A stretch of DNA of 64,000 nt, taken from positions 1,377,006 to 1,441,005 of the forward strand of contig JAJEKB010020847.1 of NCBI GenBank assembly GCA_022393335.1, in the 5' to 3' direction. Shown piece by piece: positions 59,098 through 64,000 of this stretch (its first letter is position 1; each line of letters opens with the position of its first letter). The notes below the pieces were generated by a model. The model saw only the letters and a list, made by a program, of their open reading frames with translations. It was not told the DNA's origin and searched no databases. The position numbers and the translations under genes were made by a program. The DNA is from Macrotrachela quadricornifera (taxonomy: Eukaryota; Rotifera; Eurotatoria; Philodinida; Philodinidae).

Positions 59098-60426
59098 ATG
59101 TCATCGGTTATACGTCGTGATTTTGGTTCATTTCATAGTTCAAACGTCGAAGAATTACTTAATCTAACTGAGGATGATTTTATATCATTACCAATACCAT
59201 TTTCCTTATATGATTATACAAATGATGGTAAAATTCCATTTGGACGTCCGATGAAAGAAAAATATTTTTTATTAGACAATAAATATATATTTCTTAATCA
59301 TGGAGCATTTGGTTGTGTACTACGTCAAGCATTAGAATATTCACATTCATTTCAGTATTATATTGAGAAACAACCATTACGTTTCTATGATCGTGAAGTG
59401 CTTCCAAGATTAGTAGAAGTAATAAGAAAAATGGCAAAATTTTTGGGTTGTACAACAGCAAAAAATTTAATATTAGTTGAGAATGTTACGTTTGCTTGGA
59501 ATTCTGTAGTAACATCATTGAATATAGATGATAAAAGTCACATATTTATAACGAATACAATGTATGGTGCTTATAAAAAGTATATTAAACAGATTTGTTC
59601 AAATACTGGTGCAAAATTGTATGAATTTTTGATTGAATTTCCAATTGATGATATAAATAAGGTTACAGATAAAATGAAAACTGTTCTTAAATCATCTCAA
59701 TTTACTTATGCATTCTTTGATCATATACCAAGTAATTCGCCATTCATCTTACCAATAAATGATCTTTGTCATTATTGTAACCAATTGAATATTACATGTA
59801 TCGTGGATGGAGCACATGCACTTGGTTCAATTGATTTGCGGTTTAATTATGAGGATGAATATTTGCCAGATATTTATTTAACAAACTGTCATAAATGGTT
59901 TTGTGCACCCAAAGGTGTTGGACTTTTATATATTAAATCAAACACTAAACTAACAATTCGACCATGTATACAATCACATGGCATTAATTCTGGAATGCAT
60001 TCTGAATTTCTTTGGACAGGTTTAAAAGATTATTCAAGTTTCTTAGCATTATCCGAATGCTTACGTTTTTGGTCATACTATGGTATGAAGACAATTATGG
60101 ATCATAATACACAGTTAGCTAAAGATGCAAGTGATTTATTAGTACAAATGTGGAATACATCGAAATTAACTTCCGATGATATATCTGGTCCAATGCGTTG
60201 TATTAAATTACCAATTTCTAATGATAATAATAGCAGTTTTAAATATGACGATGCTGAAATAATACAAAATCAACTTTATCATGATTTCAATATTGAAGTG
60301 CCAATCAAAAATATTGATGGAAATTTATATGTTCGAATATCAGCACATGTTTATAATTATATTGAGCAATATGAACAATTAGGTCATGCTATACTTCAAA
60401 TTGTTCGCAATAGATGTAATAAATAA
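59098..60426 (+). CDS. Class-V PLP enzyme, isopenicillin-N-epimerase/EgtE-like, intronless; candidate C-S lyase
   Basis: 442 codons, no intron. Fold-type-I PLP enzyme of the aminotransferase class-V group. Visible: the N-terminal YIFLNHGAFG (63-72), typical of the isopenicillin-N-epimerase-like branch; ENVTFAWNSV (129-138), the phosphate/cofactor loop; CIVDGAHALG with Asp237 and His240; and the Schiff-base lysine in LTNCHKWFCAPKG (Lys266). The C-terminal small domain is complete, with an Arg in LYVRISAHVYN. Related enzymes include desulfurases, epimerases and the ergothioneine C-S lyases EgtE/Egt2. Position on the same strand 2.1 kb downstream of ovoA suggests, but does not prove, that it cleaves the OvoA sulfoxide product. 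Codon use is more AT-rich than ovoA, so joint transfer is not indicated. Confidence 0.88.
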   Translation: MSSVIRRDFGSFHSSNVEELLNLTEDDFISLPIPFSLYDYTNDGKIPFGRPMKEKYFLLDNKYIFLNHGAFGCVLRQALEYSHSFQYYIEKQPLRFYDREVLPRLVEVIRKMAKFLGCTTAKNLILVENVTFAWNSVVTSLNIDDKSHIFITNTMYGAYKKYIKQICSNTGAKLYEFLIEFPIDDINKVTDKMKTVLKSSQFTYAFFDHIPSNSPFILPINDLCHYCNQLNITCIVDGAHALGSIDLRFNYEDEYLPDIYLTNCHKWFCAPKGVGLLYIKSNTKLTIRPCIQSHGINSGMHSEFLWTGLKDYSSFLALSECLRFWSYYGMKTIMDHNTQLAKDASDLLVQMWNTSKLTSDDISGPMRCIKLPISNDNNSSFKYDDAEIIQNQLYHDFNIEVPIKNIDGNLYVRISAHVYNYIEQYEQLGHAILQIVRNRCNK

Positions 60427-61635
60427 ACAAATAAATATTGATTCAATTTATTTAATAAACATATTGTATTTCAAGCTCCAGAAGGAAACCGTGGAGACTT
60501 TGACATTGACATCGATAAAATCATGAAGTCCCATGAAATCTGAAACTTTTGCAATACATTTCATTGATACAAAAATTCGCCAAAAAACTAATAAAGCTGT
60601 CTCGTTTTCGATAGTCTTTTTTTAGTAGAAATACGAAACTTGATTGTTTACTAAATCTAGAGAAAAAAAATCTTTCGTTTATTTGGACAGAAAAGAAAAA
60701 TGCTTACATTTAATAATTTTTTAATAAAGAAATGTATCATCTAGTTAGTATTAATATTGCTCAGAATGGTCATCTCATTTGTTTGTTTATATCACGCATA
60801 AAAATCTGTCAGACGATAAACGGCTAACTTTGTCCGTTAATAGTCAACAAGCCATTTGCATATATCAGAACTTACATTTGTTATTTATTGATCATATCTA
60901 TTCATGACCGTCTTTTTTCACACAATTTTTAGCTATTTGTGATATGTATTCATTAGTTTATATAAACCAGAGAAAAAATAATCACTTGAATCATTTTATA
61001 AATAATAACAAATGTTGTGGAAAATATATCCGAATTTTATGTAACATCTAAGATTTCCTGAAAACTTATGAAATTTTTAAGTCTCTTGAATTCGAATACC
61101 TGTAAAAATGGCAGGCCCAAGAACGCTATTGTGACCACATAGCTTGATTATGCTCACAACGAAGGTTAGATGAATATCCGTTCTTATATGCACTTTTCCT
61201 CGGTTCGAGAACCTATATATGTATTGGGTAAACGTAGAGATCTCATAAACCCCTCGCAGACACCTACGGACAGCGATCAACAACATCGTGCATTAATTCC
61301 AAGCTGCACTGTATCAAAATAAAATAGCGAAAATGTACGCTTATGTGACTCTGAAAAACCACAGGTGGTCGAGGTTTAGAGATATAAGCTACACAGGAGA
61401 ACTTATGATTCAAACTCTCAGTCGAATCATATTCCTGTGTCCTATACTATTTACTTGAAATACTATACATATGAAAATTTAACATTCGACTTAACCCATT
61501 GGTTACCGCTGTCGTTTATAAACGGCAGAAGCTTCATTTTTGTATGAAGCAAAGTAATCATTCATAATGAATGTTTTTTTTCAGAGACATTTGCATAAAA
61601 ACAAACGTTAGACATCATGCGTTTCTGAAGTTACT
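60427..61635. other. Gene-free stretch
   Basis: At 60474-60541 the plus strand reads PEGNRGDFDIDIDKIMKSHE, a short coding-like run that may be a dead exon. A small hairpin lies at 61391-61440 (ACACAGGA/TCCTGTGT with ATGATTC/GAATCAT). The minus frame 61077-61286 is not credible. Confidence 0.35.
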
Positions 61636-61639
61636 ATTT

Positions 61640-63032
61640 TATTAGGATACACTATAGAAACGCTTCATGAAAAATGAATAAACTTCCTGGAAAATCGTTG
61701 CCTTCTTCCCTTATGGTGGTAATCAAAGGATTAATATAAACATTATATTTAAGATTTAAAAATGAACTACATGATACAACGAAATGATTATCTACTAGAA
61801 TATTATTACGTGTAAAATAAGTTTTATTAGAATTATGTCGGCGTCTATACATTGAATAATCATCTGTAGATGCATCAGTTTAAGCGCAGAAGACTTTATA
61901 AAAATTTTTGGAATAAGATCTTTCAATCATACCAATTGAGTTAGAGGTTAACTGGTCATAGAGTCTAGAAATATTTTGTGTTAGAATTACGTTATTCAGT
62001 TCTGGATGTTCATATTGATACGATAACTCAATGAAGGTAATATTAGCAATGTCACTCGAAATTTAAATTTTGTCTTCATTGGAGAATGTAAATAAATAAT
62101 GAACAGATGAAATACATGTAAACGTAAGAAATAAATTAAAATGATCAAATTTCGGAATTATTGTTATATTGTTCTGATACAATTTAAACTTGAAATGTGG
62201 ATCATTCATGAATATTGAAGAAAGAATAGATGTGTTACCAACAAGCGCATTATTATCCTCCCGATACTATTACCATGATCTAATAAACCATTATACACTT
62301 TCATAATGAGCCTACGCATAAACTGAATACTGTTTAAAAAATTTTTCGTCATAAAAAATAAGATGAAAAAAATTTCGACCAACTACAATTTTGTTCGAGT
62401 AAAATTGAAATATCTCTATTCTACTCAGTGTACTTGTGGCATGATCCATATTATGTGATAGATTTGTGATCTATCCAAAAGCGGAATAACTGACTGAACT
62501 GCAAATTCAAGTTTAACCAGAATATTACTAATATGGTCAGCTACATATACAATGGCAACATCATTTGAAATTCGAGATGTACTATGCATCCTTTGGTTAT
62601 CATAAAGATATCGAGTGGCCATTAGAGACATCTTTTTCAACAGAAGAATCGATTGTTCTTATGTCAGATACGTCTTTCATAAATCTTCTGAAGTTTACAA
62701 TAGAAACTGGTATAAGAAGACACATTATTTAAACTTGCACGTATGGTAATCGTATTATCACAACGATATTGAATATTCGGAGGTTTTGTTATTCGAATCT
62801 CAATAGAAGTGTCCACGTCATAAACATATAATTCAGCATAAGATGGTTGATAAATAAGTCTTCCAACGAAATTTGAGTGTAAAGTAGCACCGATATGGAT
62901 ATTTTCAGAAGGGCAATAGTGTATTTCGTCGGATATTTTAAAAACAATATGGTCTATTTTCCAGAGTGTCTTTAATCTTTGCCTCGATCGATGCAAAAAG
63001 GTTTGCAGTATTACTTTGTCGAATAAATTCAT
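61640..63032 (-). pseudogene. Decayed gene of unknown family
   Basis: Consecutive minus-strand blocks read as one protein style, broken by stops and frame changes. 63032-62664 (122 codons from ATG) includes GATLHSNFVGRLIYQPSYAE. 62640-62425 includes STSRISNDVAIVYVADHIS. About 62250-61950 includes NDPHFKFKLYQNN and SSDIANITFIELSYQYE with one stop between. 61852-61652 includes NNILVDNHFVVSCSSFLNL. The content is beta-rich with N-glycosylation-like sites, suggesting an extracellular or membrane-surface protein. The parent would have been at least about 400 residues. I do not recognise the family. Confidence 0.5.
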
Positions 63033-64000
63033 GAAAGTTTTTACATTTTATATCAATCATGCAATAAGACAATTTTCAGGTCGATTCTGAGCAGAAAGAT
63101 GAGACAGTGTTGCCATTATGACAACACATAGTTTTCAATTTATCTTTAAAATAAACTGTTTAACAGTGTTGTCGTTCATTATTCAAAGAATTAAAATAAT
63201 AAACAACTGAATAAACAAATTTGGAAGACCCAAACTAGTCAATTCAAAATATCTAATATTTCATCCCAATTTTGTAAATAATATTCATGAGTTTGTGCGG
63301 GAATGTTTTTTACAAATAAAATTACTTCCTTATTTCTTAATAAATAGAATCAAAAAGAAACAAACTTATGAGATATAATCACTAGGAATATTAATTCAAT
63401 CATCTTTTTATTTTTTTTATAAATATATAAATAATTAATCACTTATTAATTATTAAATCTTTCACTTGCCTCATCATCTTTAATCAATTGCCATGATTAT
63501 TTATTATTTTTACTTTTAGAAAATTTAATAATATAAAAATATAGCTCTCTAATATAGCATTACTACGCACGTCGAAAAAGAATATAAAATAAAACATTTC
63601 TTATATATATATATATGTACAACATAAATAGAAAAATACGGCATACATACATATACATAAAAAAAAACAAGTACTTGAAGAAATGAGAAAAATTTGTAAA
63701 ATATAACATAAATTGTTGATCCATTGAAGAATCAGCTAGTGGCTTATTAAAAACAGTAGTAGTTGTGATGATAATTGATTAATTAGTGTCTGAAGTTGAA
63801 GCTGAAAGAAATGAGAATACTTTGAATCATATTCACGTAATGTAAATTATAGAATATAAAACGATACTATTTCATCGGTAAATAACTTTTCACTGAGTTT
63901 TTTTTTCTTAAAAGGAAAAATAGTTCAGAAGACTGTCGAGACTTTTAAAAGAGTACAAACATAAATCCTTTCATGTTTTAACTGAGTGTTCACTCGTTTA
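63033..64000. other. Gene-free AT-rich end of window
   Basis: Contains a short TA microsatellite at about 63603-63616. On the minus strand an AG acceptor at about 63803 followed by a short frame (STSTSDTN, stop at about 63780) could be the last exon of a gene extending beyond the window; this is weak. Confidence 0.35.

Noticed and set aside
61640..63032. Envelope-like gene of a retroelement
   Set aside because: Only the general impression of a beta-rich glycoprotein supports it; no neighbouring reverse transcriptase, LTR or integrase was seen.

Overview
The window looks like nuclear DNA of an AT-rich invertebrate, most probably a bdelloid rotifer (Rotaria/Adineta/Didymodactylos type; inferred from family content, not from a search). 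The pointers are: host genes with many short introns (about 45-75 bp, GT-AG) in very AT-rich DNA; F-box and PAN/NHL-repeat genes of kinds common in bdelloids; intronless divergent GPCRs; a Penelope-like retroelement remnant; a mariner; and an intronless ovothiol synthase. No prokaryotic operon, tRNA, rRNA or CRISPR array was seen.

Layout. 0-4 kb: a 259-bp TA-flanked MITE 72 bp upstream of a seven-exon peroxisomal ECH1-type dienoyl-CoA isomerase (+), then a broken F-box gene. 8.0-9.9 kb: a nine-exon MAP-kinase-kinase-like kinase (-) with a Cys in place of the DFG glycine. 11.5-14.0 kb: a secreted PAN/NHL-repeat protein (-). 14.5-20.6 kb: tandem-repeat country, ending in a highly diverged but regularly spaced array of about 92 bp period and about 31 units. 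21.6-26.7 kb: a transposon graveyard with a fold-back element, a decayed Penelope-like reverse transcriptase, a TA-flanked MITE inside an older tandem repeat, and a nearly intact 1,302-bp mariner with one in-frame stop. 26.9-35.7 kb: a diverged EF-1alpha paralogue that lost two GTPase-critical residues, an intronless GPCR, a 46-residue predicted secreted peptide (-), a MAPEG-domain membrane protein and an F-box gene. 35.8-39.2 kb: two small hAT-like elements and a ten-exon HSL-family esterase (-) whose start codon appears split by an intron. 43.5-44.7 kb: a second intronless GPCR.

44.7-54.7 kb has no convincing gene. It holds a degenerate repeat of about 34 bp whose units face one way on the left and the other way on the right, two fold-back elements, and a GC-richer island between inverted arms. 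54.7-60.4 kb is the most interesting part: an intact intronless 744-codon OvoA (5-histidylcysteine sulfoxide synthase plus methyltransferase) followed on the same strand, 2.1 kb away, by an intact intronless class-V PLP enzyme of the isopenicillin-N-epimerase/EgtE type. These are the two activities expected for making a thiol-histidine antioxidant (ovothiol or a relative): C-S bond formation, then C-S lysis. Whether they work together is inference. 60.4-64 kb holds a decayed gene of unknown family (-) and low-complexity DNA.

Exon boundaries were worked out by hand from GT-AG sites, reading-frame phase and family alignment from memory. Repeat borders are approximate where stated.
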